A DNA stretch of 42,865 nucleotides from an uncultured Bacteroidales bacterium (lineage in GTDB: Bacteria > Bacteroidota > Bacteroidia > Bacteroidales > Bacteroidaceae), in assembly GCA_902789725.1 (NCBI GenBank), contig CADAPC010000026.1:1-42865 (forward strand), given 5' to 3'. Position 1 is the first letter of the stretch. Each line of letters opens with the position of its first letter. The translations under genes and the position numbers were made by a program. Below, piece after piece: positions 6,997-15,967 of this stretch. Below the pieces are notes generated by a model. It had not been told where the DNA came from. It did not search any database and saw nothing but the letters and a program-made list of their open reading frames with translations.

Positions 6997-9549
6997 TTAG
7001 AGCTTCACCGTCATTTTCTTACCCGTGTAGGTCACGGTTTGCTTTGTACCATTCAGCAACTGAACCACGAACGTACGTTCTGTCGGCATTCCTTCGAACA
7101 TGCCCTTGCGAGCACCAATGGTGAGTGTACGCTTAGCATCATTCCAGGTCATCGGGATGGTGGAGAACTTGCCCTGCTCGTAGTTGTAGTTTACTCCTTC
7201 ATCCTCGTAGAGGGTAAACTCTGCGTCGCTGCCAGGATAAACAACCAACTGCATCTGTCCATCCACTTGGTCGGCTGACGATTGACGATCCTGCCCAAGT
7301 GGCACGATGCTACCACCCTTGACAAAGACTGGAATAGTGCCCAAAGTGACAGGCACATCCACCGTAGAACCACCAGAATAGCGTGAACGATTCTGAAGGT
7401 CGTACCAGCCAGCCTTGTTCTTTGGCAAGTAAGCCTTCCACGTTTTCACGCCGGCTTCAGTGACAGGACTGATGAGCAATGAATGTCCAAACATGTATTC
7501 GTTCTGCTGGGCCAAAGCCACTGGGTCATTGGCAAAGTCGAAGATGAAAGGTCGCATCAACGTACCGCCCTTCTGCGACACCTCGGCAGCATGAGCATAG
7601 ATGTAAGGCAGGAGGCGATAGCGCATACGGATGCACTCCGTGATGATGTCCTGCGCTTCCTTGCCATAACGCCAAGGTTCGGTATCGCTCATATATCCAT
7701 GCACACGCATCAGGGGCAGATAGACACTCGTCTCAATCCAACGGAGCATGCGCTCGATGTAGGCCGGATCGTTGTATTGATTGCCCGGGCGGAAGAAGCC
7801 ACCGGCATCGTAGGTCCACCAAGGCAGACCAGCCGCCTGCATACCCAAGCCAGAAGCAATCTGAATGCGCAGAGTTTCGAAGTCGTTACCCACATCGCCG
7901 CTCCACATGGCTGCGCCATAACGCTGAATGCCTGGGAATCCGCAACGAGTGAGAATCATGGCACGATGTTCGGGGGCATCCTTACGACTACCCTCAAAGA
8001 CCGTCTTGTTGACCAACAGAGGATAGACATTGCGGAACTGTTCGCCGGCATACTTCCCGTTCCACACTCTCCTACCCTTCAAGTCATCATTCTCAGGCTC
8101 GGTAGCATCTTGCCACCAAGCATCGATGCCGTAGGGCTGTAGAAGATTGGTGGAGAAGTTCTTCCAATAGGCAGCGGCCGCATCAGGATTGAAGAAGTCA
8201 ATCCAGTCTGTGCCTGGAATGTAGTAGTTTTGCTGAAGCATGGAGCGTCCCACCTCTGAGTTCTTGTCAATCTTCGACCAGACGGAAAGCATGAGTCGCA
8301 CATCCATTTGGTGCAAGTCGTCCACCAGTTTGCGAGGGTCGGGATAGTGGTCTTCGTCAAACTTCATGGCATTCCAGCCATACTTGCCCCACCACTGCCA
8401 ATCTTGCACAATGAGGTCGAGCGGAATCTGTTCGGAACGGAAACGCTGGGCTGTCTTCACAATTTCTTCGGAACTATGGAAGCGTTCGCGACAATGGATG
8501 TAGCCCAATGCCCACTTAGGCATCATGGGGGCTGGCCCGGTTACTTGGCGATAGGCTGCTACCACCTCGTCGGCCGAACCGACAAAAACCGTGTAATCCA
8601 CCGCATTGGCCACAGGAGAGCGCAACACGGTCTGGTCGCTGACGGGTTGGAAATAGAGCACAGGCTTGTCGCCACGTTCCAACTCAGCCTCCACTGTATG
8701 CGTGCCGGCTGTGAGACGGCAAAGGAGCGAGGTTGTAGGAGGCAGCCAAACATTGCGGTGATCCACAAGGGTAATTCCGTCAATGCAGAGGTTGTGACGA
8801 CGAGCCATAGACTGCCCCACATCGAGCAGAAGCGTATAGAGACCATCAACAGGAGCCGTGAAAGTGCCCTTGAAGATGTTGCGCACACGCACTTCATTCT
8901 TTCCACCTGTGGTAGAGGTGACGTTCACCACCTCACTCACCCCTTCCCCGTCTTGTCGGGTAAGCCCCACACTCTGTTCGCAGGGATTGAACTCAGTCAT
9001 ACCATAGTTGTTCCACAACACACCGTAGCCTTTGTTGGAAAGGAACATGGGGATGGAAATCTGTGTGTTCACCTGTGTGAGGCGACGGGAAAGGCCACGC
9101 AAGTCGGTGTAGCCATCCTGAAACTGTCCCAAACCGAAAAGATGTTCATCGGCTGGCGATGCCAACTGCAGCGTAGCCTCATGAGTAGAGAGCCCAGCTA
9201 CGGTGGAAGCCTTCAGCTGATGCTTTTGGGCTTGAAAGACTTCTTGGCCCGCCTTGTTCAAAATTGTCACCATCTGACGGTCAGCATCAACACACAGGGT
9301 GATGCCAGCCGAGGTGGTGAGGGTGGTCTGAGTGCCATTCACTTTCTTCTTCAGTGGCAGAGAAGCATCTGTCACATAAATCCATTCGGGCAGAGCTTCA
9401 GCCTCACCCTCAGCATACTGAATACGGAATGCCGTTGGGGTGAGAGCCTTAACTGTCAAGGTTCCTTTGCCGAATGGAAGCTGCTCTGCGCTCGCCCAAA
9501 GGCAAACCAGAGACATCATCAATAACAATAGAGTCCTTTTCATATTCAT
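6997..9549 (-). CDS. Secreted GH31 glycosidase, alpha-xylosidase type with PA14 insert
   Basis: An 850-residue exported glycoside hydrolase of family 31, likely an alpha-xylosidase or alpha-glucosidase acting on oligosaccharides in the periplasm. It has a signal peptide (MNMKRTLLLLMMSLVCLWASA), an N-terminal beta domain (25-220), a PA14-like insert at about 225-305 (GTFTAPVDGLYTLLLDVG), the (beta/alpha)8 barrel from about 340 (PKWALGYIHCRERFHS) and C-terminal beta domains. The nucleophile is D481 (WWQDATEPE) and the acid/base is D552 (MWSGDVGND). The PA14 insertion and the QDWQWWGKYGWN segment recall xyloglucan alpha-xylosidases of Bacteroides. ATG at 9543 (MKRTLLL) is an alternative start. 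It is the last gene of the four-gene GH operon, 15 bases after the GH97 gene. Confidence 0.9.
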   Translation of the reverse strand: MNMKRTLLLLMMSLVCLWASAEQLPFGKGTLTVKALTPTAFRIQYAEGEAEALPEWIYVTDASLPLKKKVNGTQTTLTTSAGITLCVDADRQMVTILNKAGQEVFQAQKHQLKASTVAGLSTHEATLQLASPADEHLFGLGQFQDGYTDLRGLSRRLTQVNTQISIPMFLSNKGYGVLWNNYGMTEFNPCEQSVGLTRQDGEGVSEVVNVTSTTGGKNEVRVRNIFKGTFTAPVDGLYTLLLDVGQSMARRHNLCIDGITLVDHRNVWLPPTTSLLCRLTAGTHTVEAELERGDKPVLYFQPVSDQTVLRSPVANAVDYTVFVGSADEVVAAYRQVTGPAPMMPKWALGYIHCRERFHSSEEIVKTAQRFRSEQIPLDLIVQDWQWWGKYGWNAMKFDEDHYPDPRKLVDDLHQMDVRLMLSVWSKIDKNSEVGRSMLQQNYYIPGTDWIDFFNPDAAAAYWKNFSTNLLQPYGIDAWWQDATEPENDDLKGRRVWNGKYAGEQFRNVYPLLVNKTVFEGSRKDAPEHRAMILTRCGFPGIQRYGAAMWSGDVGNDFETLRIQIASGLGMQAAGLPWWTYDAGGFFRPGNQYNDPAYIERMLRWIETSVYLPLMRVHGYMSDTEPWRYGKEAQDIITECIRMRYRLLPYIYAHAAEVSQKGGTLMRPFIFDFANDPVALAQQNEYMFGHSLLISPVTEAGVKTWKAYLPKNKAGWYDLQNRSRYSGGSTVDVPVTLGTIPVFVKGGSIVPLGQDRQSSADQVDGQMQLVVYPGSDAEFTLYEDEGVNYNYEQGKFSTIPMTWNDAKRTLTIGARKGMFEGMPTERTFVVQLLNGTKQTVTYTGKKMTVKL

Positions 9550-9564
9550 GATTAAAAAATAACA

Positions 9565-11406
9565 TTAAATTCGTGGTTTGATGACCATCACATATCCACC
9601 CCGTGGGCGCAGAGTGACCGATTCGGGCAATTCCGTCTGTACAGAAAGATCCCAAGGCATGTCGGCGTTGATGCCATCAGCAAACACATCAATACTAATC
9701 TTGTGGGTTTTGAGTCGTTCCCAATCGACAGTGACCGTGCGTTCCGTATCGGAGCCGTTAATCATAGCCACATACCAAGTAAGCCCTTTCTTACGCGCCA
9801 TCACGACATACTCGCCAGGATAGCCACCCAGCAACATGGTTTCGTCCCACGCCGTGGGGAGGTCGGAGAGGAAGTTCTTTACACGTCCTGGTTGAGCCAA
9901 GAAACTCTCAGGACGGTCGGCCAGATGCTGCAAGCCCGATTCGTAGAGGACGGTGAGTGCCAATTCGTGAGCATGGGTGGTGATGTGGGGATGCTGCGAA
10001 TCGGTGAAAGCACAAGGCGTATAGTCCATCGGTCCTATGACATTGCGGGTGAAAGGCAGTGTGGCATTATGAGCAGCAGCCCTTTGGGTGAAAGTGGGAA
10101 CGTTGTTGTACCATTCTGCCCCATATACACCTTCGGTGGAGAGCAAATGCGGATAGGTGCGTTGCCAGCCACGTGGCACGGTGGCTCCGTGGAAATTGAC
10201 CAAGAGGTTGTGCTTGGCTGCCGATTCTAACAAGTCGAGGCAGTAGTCCATGTTCATTTGGTTGTCGCCCGAGAAAAAGTCAATCTTCACTCCTTTAATG
10301 CCCATGCTGTCGCACCATGCGAACTCTTTCTCACGGTCTTCTGGCTTATTCAGGCGAAACTTAGGTCCTGGAGCACCATCTACCCAACCCACAGACGAGT
10401 TGTACCAGATGAGCGGTTTCACACCGTTCTGTTTGGCATAGCGAATGGCATCGGCCACTGTCTTTCCATTTTTGAACTCATCCCACTCGGCATCGATGAG
10501 CACGTAGGGAAGATGGAGCTGCTGAGCCATGTCAACATACTTCCCGATGATGTTGAGGTCGTTAGAGCCGTGGTTGTTGGCCCAATATACCCAAGAGACC
10601 ACACCCGGTTTAATCCAGGAGGTAATCTCCATTTTGCAAGGCTCCGACACATCGGTGACGAGTGTCGATTCCACCACATCGGCCAACGAACCGATGATGA
10701 CGACACGCCAAGGAGTGTGCCAATCGCCCTCCAAAGCCACATCGTTCTTGTCGGGACACACCTTGTAGTTTTGCGCATCACCCTCGTTCTTCAAGGAAGA
10801 AGCACTTTGCCGCCGCTCGATGTTTGCTTCGGTAATCAGTGCAAACACCTCATCGGCTGGTTGGATGAGTGCTGGATAGCCCCAATGCCGCTTGTTGCTT
10901 TCACCGGTAGTGGAGAGCGGGAAGAAACCTTCGTAGGCTTCCGTCCATTGCATCATCCAGCGGCGCATGCCTTCAGGAATACGGAATGTCGTAGCTTCAT
11001 CCTTCAGTGTCTCACCCTTCAAGCTTGATAGCTCGTAACGGAAGGCAATGCCATCATTATACACACGCATCACCAAATGGAGGGGTGAACCATCGGCATA
11101 CTGATAATGAAGCACATACTCATTCGCCTGATTCGTACAATGCAGACGTTTGCCGGAGACCATTTGGTAGTTGTCCTTCACCTTGCGAGGCTTACTTATG
11201 CTCTTGTAGGTCAGAGCACCTTCTTTCGCAGAAGTTGTCACACCCACCGAAGTGAGCGTGACGACTTGTTGATTCATATACTTGACGAGATATTGCCCGC
11301 CAGCCAGTTCCACCTCAATCTGCTTGTTGGGCGACACCATCTTTTGAGCCATCAGCTGACATAACCCAAGAAGGAAGAGGGTCATGCATAGGAATTTCTT
11401 ACACAT
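9565..11406 (-). CDS. Secreted GH97 glycosidase (retaining alpha-galactosidase-like active site)
   Basis: A 613-residue family 97 glycoside hydrolase with a signal peptide (MCKKFLCMTLFLLGLCQLMA). It has an N-terminal beta-sandwich (about 25-265), a barrel from about 268 (PGVVSWVYWANNHGSND) and a short C-terminal beta domain. D376 in GVKIDFFSGD is placed like the nucleophile of the retaining alpha-galactosidase-type members, and E431 (GAEWY) lies 55 residues later, a suitable acid/base. This argues against the inverting SusB-type alpha-glucosidase. Members of this kind can also cleave beta-L-arabinopyranosides or other pyranosides of similar shape, so in a xylan operon it may remove side groups. 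It is third in the operon, with 12 bases to the GH8 gene. Confidence 0.88.
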   Translation of the reverse strand: MCKKFLCMTLFLLGLCQLMAQKMVSPNKQIEVELAGGQYLVKYMNQQVVTLTSVGVTTSAKEGALTYKSISKPRKVKDNYQMVSGKRLHCTNQANEYVLHYQYADGSPLHLVMRVYNDGIAFRYELSSLKGETLKDEATTFRIPEGMRRWMMQWTEAYEGFFPLSTTGESNKRHWGYPALIQPADEVFALITEANIERRQSASSLKNEGDAQNYKVCPDKNDVALEGDWHTPWRVVIIGSLADVVESTLVTDVSEPCKMEITSWIKPGVVSWVYWANNHGSNDLNIIGKYVDMAQQLHLPYVLIDAEWDEFKNGKTVADAIRYAKQNGVKPLIWYNSSVGWVDGAPGPKFRLNKPEDREKEFAWCDSMGIKGVKIDFFSGDNQMNMDYCLDLLESAAKHNLLVNFHGATVPRGWQRTYPHLLSTEGVYGAEWYNNVPTFTQRAAAHNATLPFTRNVIGPMDYTPCAFTDSQHPHITTHAHELALTVLYESGLQHLADRPESFLAQPGRVKNFLSDLPTAWDETMLLGGYPGEYVVMARKKGLTWYVAMINGSDTERTVTVDWERLKTHKISIDVFADGINADMPWDLSVQTELPESVTLRPRGGYVMVIKPRI

Positions 11407-11418
11407 ATTATATATATA

Positions 11419-12744
11419 TTATCTATTAGGAAATATGACTTGATAATGACCACTCAGATGCATGAAAGCAAACAGGCGCAGAAGTCCGTCGTAGTAGGCA
11501 TCGAAATATCCATCCTCGAAGGGTTCATGCTTCGCATTCCACAGGGCATCGACAAATTCCTTGCTCTTGGCATGATGACAGAGCATGGAGGCCGCTGCCG
11601 TTGTAGCTACCAAACCGATGGAGTGACGCAACTTGCGGAATCCGCCAGCCTGTAGAATCTCGCCTTCTTCAGGCAAAGTACCATCCACACGATATTGGTC
11701 AACAAAGTCGTTCACTCCCTGCGAATAGAAGAAATTCTGAATTTTCTCGCCATACTGTTGCTGCCACTCACGGTCGGCACAGCTCCATTCATAGTCGAGT
11801 GTGATGTTCATCGGGACACGCCAGGAGTCGTAGCGGAAATTATTGCTGCCGTTTCGACGACCGCCCCACCCTTGCATTTCGCTGCCATCGTACTGGCACA
11901 TGTCGGCATTGAGCCCCGTCTTTTCGTGGATGGCCTTATGGAGGAACTCACGCGACTTCGCCGCACACTCCATCCAATAGTCGGCACGCCCATCGTCGGC
12001 CCACTTTGCCCACACCTCATAAAAGGCAGGCACGTGATAGGAAGGGTCGGTGTAACGCTGACCAAAGCCGTCGGGGGTGAAGGTGATGAGTTTGGTGTCT
12101 GGGTCAATAAGGAACATCTTTTGTTTTTGAGGGGTGGTATTGTCCTGCTGACGCTGACCGAAGCCTCCAAAGGCTGGTGCGTCCACCTCTTTCGGCATGG
12201 TGCAGTTGAGAATGCGCTGCGCCTCGGCCTTATAGTTGATGCCCGTATCATTGCCCCATCGGTTGGAAGCAAAAATGAGTGCGGTGATGAAGTAGAGTTC
12301 TCCGTCGGAAGCTGCGCCTGCGGAGTTCTGCGTGCCATCCACCTTACAGCTCCAGGCAAAATAACCATCGCGATTGCCTCCCTGATGCTGCATATACTTG
12401 CGGCTCCAGCGCCACAGACGGTCGAAAATGTCTTTCTTGTCGAACTGTACCGCAAGCATTAGCCCGTAAGACATACCCTCCGTGCGTGCATCGTGGTTCT
12501 TGATGTCCGACACATACGCCATCGTGTCGCCCACTTCAAAATACACCTTGTTGGGACCGTAGAAGACATCGTTGAACACTTCCTGCAACTTGGCTTCCAC
12601 GTCTTTGGGGGCATAGCCCATTTCAACAAAGAGATTGCGGTACTTGCGCGTTTCAAAAGCCCCTTTGTCCCAAGGCTTGTAGGTTTGTGCCTGCACGAGC
12701 GACAACACGCACAGGCACACACTAAATAGAATAGTTTTCTTCAT
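11419..12744 (-). CDS. GH8 reducing-end xylose-releasing exo-oligoxylanase (Rex type)
   Basis: A 441-residue secreted family 8 glycoside hydrolase. The start at 12744 gives a clean signal peptide (MKKTILFSVCLCVLSLVQAQ); a start 24 bases earlier only adds charged residues. The (alpha/alpha)6 barrel carries the catalytic acid E89 in ARTEGMSYGLM and D147 in ASDGELYF. The NFRYDSWRVPMN segment is also conserved in the family. The match to Rex enzymes (EC 3.2.1.156) in length and motifs suggests that it trims single xyloses from the reducing end of xylo-oligosaccharides, which makes it the best evidence that the operon targets xylan. It is the second gene of the operon, 62 bases after the GH43 gene. 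Confidence 0.88.
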   Translation of the reverse strand: MKKTILFSVCLCVLSLVQAQTYKPWDKGAFETRKYRNLFVEMGYAPKDVEAKLQEVFNDVFYGPNKVYFEVGDTMAYVSDIKNHDARTEGMSYGLMLAVQFDKKDIFDRLWRWSRKYMQHQGGNRDGYFAWSCKVDGTQNSAGAASDGELYFITALIFASNRWGNDTGINYKAEAQRILNCTMPKEVDAPAFGGFGQRQQDNTTPQKQKMFLIDPDTKLITFTPDGFGQRYTDPSYHVPAFYEVWAKWADDGRADYWMECAAKSREFLHKAIHEKTGLNADMCQYDGSEMQGWGGRRNGSNNFRYDSWRVPMNITLDYEWSCADREWQQQYGEKIQNFFYSQGVNDFVDQYRVDGTLPEEGEILQAGGFRKLRHSIGLVATTAAASMLCHHAKSKEFVDALWNAKHEPFEDGYFDAYYDGLLRLFAFMHLSGHYQVIFPNR

Positions 12745-12806
12745 AGGTTGATCGTTTTTTAGAGTCAAAAGATTTTGTCTTTTGACTACTCACACACCCT
12801 GAACGT

Positions 12807-15659
12807 TTAATGCTGAAACTGCCACCAATCAAAGTTGAAGGTTCCGTTCAGTCCCTCAAAGTGTAGATAGAGGTCGTGCACGCCCGTTACATTCTCCACC
12901 TTAGCATTGACCGTACTGAACTTCTCGTCAGCTCCCGTAGCCTTCACTGCCACACGTCCAATTTCTTTACCTTCAATGCCATCGATGCGCAGCACAATGT
13001 TACCGCTGCCTTTGGCAGATGCCACGCTGGCCAGGAATTTCTTGGCTCCTTGTGAACCGAAATCGACACCTCGAACACGGATGTACTCACCCTCGTCAAT
13101 GTGTGTGACATATTGGTTGACACGACCTGTCGAGTAAGGCATATCCTTTACGACACCTGTGTTCGGGATGCCCATCTTGCAGGTTTTCAGGCCATAGCCC
13201 CAAGCCATTGTCTCGGCTTCCACACGTTTGTAAGGATTCAGATGCTCAATCTGCTGCATCGGCTCTTGATCCAGCCAGTAAGGTATCTCCTGAATAGTAC
13301 CATCGGCATTGTAAGTGATTTCCTGACCGCTGACAGAACGGCGTTCATGGTGAACCCAAGTGTCGATGTGCATGATGTCGTAGTTCTGGCCAAACACGTA
13401 ACTCTTGCCTTTATAGTCGCAAATGCCAGGATGGTTGCCACGATCACGTTCTGTGGGACGCATGATGTAGCCCATTTCCGTCCACTTGCCTGTAGGGCTG
13501 TCGCTCATGGCATAGCCCAGTGCCTCAGGGCAGCAGGTAGAAGCAAAAGCCATATAATAATGTCCGTTGCGCTTGTAGAACCAAGGTCCTTCCTGATAAT
13601 GCTGCACAGCCCAGTTCGCTTTCTGCTCCCAAGGCACCCTCAGGTTAATTTTGGCACCTTCTTCCTTGACAGGACGCATGATGCCGTCCTCGGGATTGAG
13701 CACATGAATGTCGCCACTGGTCGAAATCATGTCTTCGTTGAGTTTGACGTAATACACATGAGGATTGCCCCAATACATCCAGGCCTGGCCATCGTCATCG
13801 ATAAAGACAGAGGGGTCAATGTCATCCCAGTGCTCTTGTTGCCATACGAGCGGTTTGCCGAGCGGGTCTTTGAAGGGACCATAAGGAGAGTCAGCTACCA
13901 ACACGCCGATGCCATGACCATGAAGCGGAGCATACAGATAGAACTTTCCGTTGCGCTCCACTGTCTGGATGGCCCACCCACCATTCTCACGGCTACGCCA
14001 TTCAAAGTCGCGCAAAGAGGCCACTGCTCCGTGGTCGGTCCAGTTCACCATGTCGGTGGTGGACCAAAGCAACCAGTCGTACATAAAGAAACCTGCTGAA
14101 TTCTTTTCGTTTTCATCTGGAATGTCCTCGGGATGTGCGTCATGAGAAGTGTAGAGGAACAGTGTGTCGCCCACCACCAATGGTGAGGGGTCGGCAGTAT
14201 ATTTTGTAGTGAAGAGGGGCATGTTGCACTCCTCAATGCCGCGGAACTGCCACCAGTCGAAGTTGCAAATCTTCACCCCCTTGCGACCGCGGAACACGAA
14301 GTAAAGGTCATGTACACCCACGATGGGCGTGCGGAGGTCAACCACTACTTCCTGCCATTTTTCCCAACCACCAGTGTGCCCTACCTCAAGGCGAGCAACT
14401 GACTTACCGTTGAGACTATCGAGACGAACTTCGATAGCCCCCCCCCGCAGCGCACTTGCCACACTGGCTGTGAAAGTGCGAGGTATCTTCTTGCCGAAGT
14501 TGACCGCCTGCAATTTGATATAGTCACCGTCATGAATCTCTGAAACATACACACCCGTTTCATCGTTCCACTCACTCTTCACACCCTTGGAGAAAGCCAT
14601 TGTCTCAGCTTCCACACGCTGGTAGGGATTGAGCGTTCCAATGGGTTCTACACCCTTGTCGGTGGGTTGAATGGTGGGGAAGGTGCCGTCGGGGTTGAAC
14701 TTGAACTCCTCAACCGCCACACTGCGGCCAAAGCCGCCACCGCCAGGAAGTTTGCCTGTGTGGTAGAAGAAATAGTCGTGGCCCTTGAATCGCTCATAAC
14801 CGCAGTGGTTGGTGAAAGACCCTGTGCCTCCTTCCGGCATGATGGTGCCTTTGTAGGTCCAAGGTCCGGCAGGTGTTGGAGCTTCAGAGTAAGCGATGTG
14901 TTCTGGCACTCCGCCTGCTGCATAGAGGAGATAATAGCCACCCGTCTTCTCGCCTTTTTTGCCTTTCTGAGCCATCGGCTGAGGTTTCTTCATAATCCAA
15001 GGTCCCTCAGTGTAAGTGTCCTTATACTTCTTATCCTTCTCACGTTTTGCCATATCTGGAGCACCAAACCCTTCTTCTGTCATCTCCATCAGCTGCACCT
15101 CGCCATTGATGCTAATCATGTCTTCGTTCAGCTTCAAGTAATACACACGGGGATTGCCCCAATAGAGCCATGCCTGACCATCATCGTCGATGAACACTGT
15201 GGGGTCGATATGGTCCCAAGAGCCATTCTCATAGAGAGGTTTGCCAATGGCATCGCGGAAAGGGCCTGTAGGACTATCGCCCACTGCCACACCGATGGCC
15301 ATGCCGTTTGAAAGACGTGAATGGGCACAAATGTACCAATAGAACTTACCGTTGCGCTCAATGCACTGACTGGCCCAAGCACGGTCGTCGGCCCAGCTGA
15401 AACTCTCCAATGCCAGAGGACTACCATGATCGGTCCAGTTGACCATGTCGGCTGATGAATAGACACGCCATTCCTGCATCCAAAAGAAATCGGCCTTGTC
15501 CTCATCGTGACCAGTATAAACATAGATGCGGTCACCATGCACCATGGGTGCGGGGTCGCTGGTGCACCACGTCTGAACAAAGGGATTCTGCGCAGCTGCC
15601 ACCAGCGGGAGCAACGAAGAACCCAGCATTACACTTAAACGTCGAAAGATTTTTCTCAT
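12807..15659 (-). CDS. Double GH43-CBM6-GH43-CBM6 xylosidase/arabinofuranosidase
   Basis: A 950-residue exported enzyme with four domains: GH43 (28-335), CBM6 (347-473), GH43 (483-800), CBM6 (812-950). Both five-bladed propellers keep the full catalytic triad: D35, D152 and E218 in the first (SDPAP, HIDPT, YTEGPW), and D490, D615 and E690 in the second (ADPSP, DIDPS, YQEGPW). Both CBM6 units start RVEAETMA and end FDWWQF. Long stretches such as ERNGKFY and VFIDDDGQAW recur in both halves, so the gene arose by internal duplication. Start 15659 (MRKIFRRLSVML) gives a signal peptide ending AAAQ; an ATG at 15668 is also possible. The open frame further upstream overlaps the promoter and is not coding. 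It leads the xylan operon. Confidence 0.93.
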   Translation of the reverse strand: MRKIFRRLSVMLGSSLLPLVAAAQNPFVQTWCTSDPAPMVHGDRIYVYTGHDEDKADFFWMQEWRVYSSADMVNWTDHGSPLALESFSWADDRAWASQCIERNGKFYWYICAHSRLSNGMAIGVAVGDSPTGPFRDAIGKPLYENGSWDHIDPTVFIDDDGQAWLYWGNPRVYYLKLNEDMISINGEVQLMEMTEEGFGAPDMAKREKDKKYKDTYTEGPWIMKKPQPMAQKGKKGEKTGGYYLLYAAGGVPEHIAYSEAPTPAGPWTYKGTIMPEGGTGSFTNHCGYERFKGHDYFFYHTGKLPGGGGFGRSVAVEEFKFNPDGTFPTIQPTDKGVEPIGTLNPYQRVEAETMAFSKGVKSEWNDETGVYVSEIHDGDYIKLQAVNFGKKIPRTFTASVASALRGGAIEVRLDSLNGKSVARLEVGHTGGWEKWQEVVVDLRTPIVGVHDLYFVFRGRKGVKICNFDWWQFRGIEECNMPLFTTKYTADPSPLVVGDTLFLYTSHDAHPEDIPDENEKNSAGFFMYDWLLWSTTDMVNWTDHGAVASLRDFEWRSRENGGWAIQTVERNGKFYLYAPLHGHGIGVLVADSPYGPFKDPLGKPLVWQQEHWDDIDPSVFIDDDGQAWMYWGNPHVYYVKLNEDMISTSGDIHVLNPEDGIMRPVKEEGAKINLRVPWEQKANWAVQHYQEGPWFYKRNGHYYMAFASTCCPEALGYAMSDSPTGKWTEMGYIMRPTERDRGNHPGICDYKGKSYVFGQNYDIMHIDTWVHHERRSVSGQEITYNADGTIQEIPYWLDQEPMQQIEHLNPYKRVEAETMAWGYGLKTCKMGIPNTGVVKDMPYSTGRVNQYVTHIDEGEYIRVRGVDFGSQGAKKFLASVASAKGSGNIVLRIDGIEGKEIGRVAVKATGADEKFSTVNAKVENVTGVHDLYLHFEGLNGTFNFDWWQFQH

Positions 15660-15687
15660 TATTAACATAGATTTTGGTATTTCTTTG

Positions 15688-15695
15688 CAAAGGTA
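15688..15695 (-). promoter_or_regulatory. Promoter -7 element of the xylan operon, no -33 box
   Basis: The minus strand reads TACCTTTG here, 28 bases ahead of the GH43 start. The position 20 bases upstream holds AAAA rather than TTTG, so this promoter probably depends on an activator. Confidence 0.65.
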
Positions 15696-15727
15696 AAGCT
15701 TTCTCTCCACACTTCTTTTCTGAAACG

Positions 15728-15796
15728 ATACATATCCTTCAAATTGCCAACATTCGGCATCAGTCATGTTACATATCCTTTCGTTCATGTTACATG
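15728..15796. promoter_or_regulatory. Repeated motifs upstream of the xylan operon (possible activator sites)
   Basis: TCATGTTACAT occurs at 15764-15774 and 15785-15795, a spacing of 21 bases or two helical turns. TACATATCCTT occurs at 15729-15739 and 15770-15780. They lie about 35-100 bases upstream of the -7 box, where an AraC-type or hybrid two-component activator would bind. No regulator gene lies next to the operon in this window. Confidence 0.45.
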
Positions 15797-15902
15797 CAAG
15801 TGCTCTTTCAACATTTTCGACAGTCCTTCCTCTACAGAAAGAAAAGGGGAAAAGAGTGGAAAAGAAATGGTACATTTTTAGTACCCCAACACCCCTAAAA
15901 TA

Positions 15903-15937
15903 GAAACGCCGTTTCTCCTGAGCAGAAACGGCGTTTC
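15903..15937 (-). terminator. Terminator after the MFS transporter gene
   Basis: A perfect 14-bp stem (15903-15916 with 15924-15937) and a 7-base loop, followed on the minus strand by CTATTTTAGG. A third partial copy of the arm (AGAAACGCCGT, 15945-15955) lies closer to the stop codon and could form an alternative hairpin. Confidence 0.75.
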
Positions 15938-15967
15938 AGCATGGGAGAAACGCCGTATCTATTTTTG

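Noticed and set aside
8308..9525. A 405-residue + strand ORF inside the GH31 gene
   Set aside because: It is antisense to a gene with complete GH31 motifs, and its translation shows no family features.
10258..11028. A 256-residue + strand ORF inside the GH97 gene
   Set aside because: It is antisense to a clear enzyme gene and has no recognisable motif.
13101..14099. A 332-residue + strand ORF inside the GH43 gene
   Set aside because: It is an antisense open frame caused by codon bias; the GH43 and CBM6 domains on the other strand are complete.
15660..15875. N-terminal extension of the GH43 protein by 72 residues
   Set aside because: It would cover the promoter and put the signal peptide inside the protein.
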